A stretch of DNA of 64,000 bases from contig JALQPE010000788.1 of the NCBI GenBank assembly GCA_030407315.1, positions 39,889-103,888 of the forward strand, written 5' to 3'. The stretch is from Asparagopsis taxiformis (lineage: Eukaryota; Rhodophyta; Florideophyceae; Bonnemaisoniales; Bonnemaisoniaceae). A program made the translations under genes and the position numbers. The notes beneath the pieces are model-generated. The model made no database searches and had not been told where the DNA came from. It saw nothing but the letters and a program-made list of their open reading frames with translations. Shown here in pieces: positions 63,201 through 64,000 of the stretch (positions are counted from its first letter, which is position 1; each line of letters opens with the position of its first letter).

Positions 63201-63560
63201 CAACAGCAGAGGACGACGAAAACATCGAGCATCCAATTGGATTGTTCCGGCTCCGTTTGTTCGGCGCGCAGTTCATCAACGACCCGCGGTATTTGCGAGG
63301 TGAGGACCTCCGGCGGAAGACACCAGGCGGATGGGCCAACGTCGAGTTGTCGAGAACTACAGCTGCGGTTCGACGGGGAAGAAGCTCAAGGCGAAGGACC
63401 TAGAAAATCCGAAGATCATCGTAGTACGTGCAATCCGCGATATCTGTCCGGGGCAGGGCAGGAGCTCTACGTTCATTATGGGACAGCGTTTAGAGCATGG
63501 AATTGGGTCACGAAAGATGTTTTCATTTCGACTACAAATAAAGCTACGTTCCAGAGTTGA
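60297..63560 (+). pseudogene. Relic DNA methyltransferase / SET gene
   Basis: A clear start (ATG at 60297, MTNKRRRNSN) is followed by an in-frame TAG at 60672-60674, after which the same frame continues as NVERAKQIVRLALPIAEFSR. Later pieces occur in changing frames: APYIIFDSSEHWFVDVL (about 61110), LPAYFDTLDEDVMAVLRP (about 61420), VQLILTDPPYNVRR (61800-61840, DPPY codons 61818-61829), an acidic run (62090-62150), HNVLRSEFVQ (about 62430) and IVVRSILSGTFATGKAA (about 62520), whose SILSGT corresponds to DFFSGT of the intact protein. SET pieces are GRGLFA (about 63028), FIND (about 63271) and ELYVHYG (about 63461). The order matches the C-terminal two-thirds of 2873-6340. I found no DGxHR in its N-terminus. 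Confidence 0.75.
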
Positions 63561-63714
63561 AGTATATATATAATGCAGCATGTCCAGCCACATTAGTCCA
63601 GGGTGAAACCTATTGAGCAGTACTCGCCTGTCAAAAACCAATCGTTCACACTCTCGGTGCACTTCGTCGAGCAGTGAACCTGACTGCTTGGTTTGGTTAT
63701 GCGTGCAGATGCAA

Positions 63715-63930
63715 AATACACGACCAAGTTGAAATGGACGGACCGGTGGATGTCCACTCAGTTGCATTGCTGTCCAGCCCAGAAATTCTACAATTCAGGC
63801 AGAAAAAAATATTGCAAAAACATCGATTTCAGCGGGTCGATTGTGCCGTACGGCACAACCCCATCTCAAAAAACATGTTCACATAGTGCATGTTTTTGAG
63901 AATAGCCCAAATCTTTAATTCAAATCAGGA
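63715..63930 (+). repeat. GTGCCGTACGGCAC repeat unit right of the relic MTase-SET gene
   Basis: Palindrome at 63843-63856; unit orientation as in the left arm at 39690. Sequence to the window end (63931-64000) holds nothing recognised. Confidence 0.8.
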
Positions 63931-64000
63931 CGTCTTCCGGACATAGGGGGTGCTCGCGGCCTGCTCGACAGCGTAATTGACCTCATTAAATACTGTTGAT

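Overview
This window looks like repeat-rich nuclear DNA of a eukaryote. The evidence is long intron-poor reading frames, starts in Kozak-like context (for example GCC-ATG-G at 2870-2876), SET domains, a Tnp2/Plavaka-type (CACTA superfamily) transposase, foldback and MITE-like repeats, and no bacterial operon layout. The compact intron-poor style would suit a red alga, but that is a weak guess. I saw no rRNA, tRNA or CRISPR.

The most unusual content is a family of genes that start with a ParB/sulfiredoxin-like domain (signature DG-x-HR). One architecture (2873-6340) is ParB, then a DNA N4/N6 methyltransferase, then a SET domain. A second is ParB, then a low-complexity linker, then a 2-oxoglutarate/Fe(II) oxygenase (H-x-D...H). 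The second type occurs near-intact three times (8432-12078, 13654-16914, 44539-48055), once as a multiply frameshifted relic (53387-57244) and once as a chimeric pseudogene (26913-29265). A stand-alone SET gene (42250-42753) and a wrecked MTase-SET gene (60297-63560) complete the set. A possible DNA methylation writer, a possible oxidising enzyme and a possible histone or protein methyltransferase thus share one module and one repeat neighbourhood.

Layout. 1-2360: two convergent hypothetical genes. 2873-6340: ParB-MTase-SET. 6617-16914: two ParB-oxygenase genes among arrays of a 39-nt palindrome. 17025: one CACTA-type terminus. 17431-21540: no recognisable gene. 21541-26515: palindrome arrays in ~1-kb tandem repeats, a ~172-bp satellite and a CACTA end fragment. 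26516-29265: duplicated array plus chimeric pseudogene. 29293-31691 and 36826-39401: two copies of one CACTA terminal region around a palindrome array and the transposase gene (32919-36722). 39402-53381: a ~14-kb segment with ~2.85-kb inverted arms enclosing the SET gene, a ParB-zinc-finger-oxygenase gene and an unknown gene. 53387-57244: relic ParB-oxygenase gene. 57540-63930: GTGCCGTACGGCAC repeats flanking the relic MTase-SET gene.

One reading is that these are mobile elements that carry their own DNA and chromatin modification enzymes, with the palindrome arrays as possible recognition sites. Domain calls rest on motifs read by eye; the system-level idea is inference.
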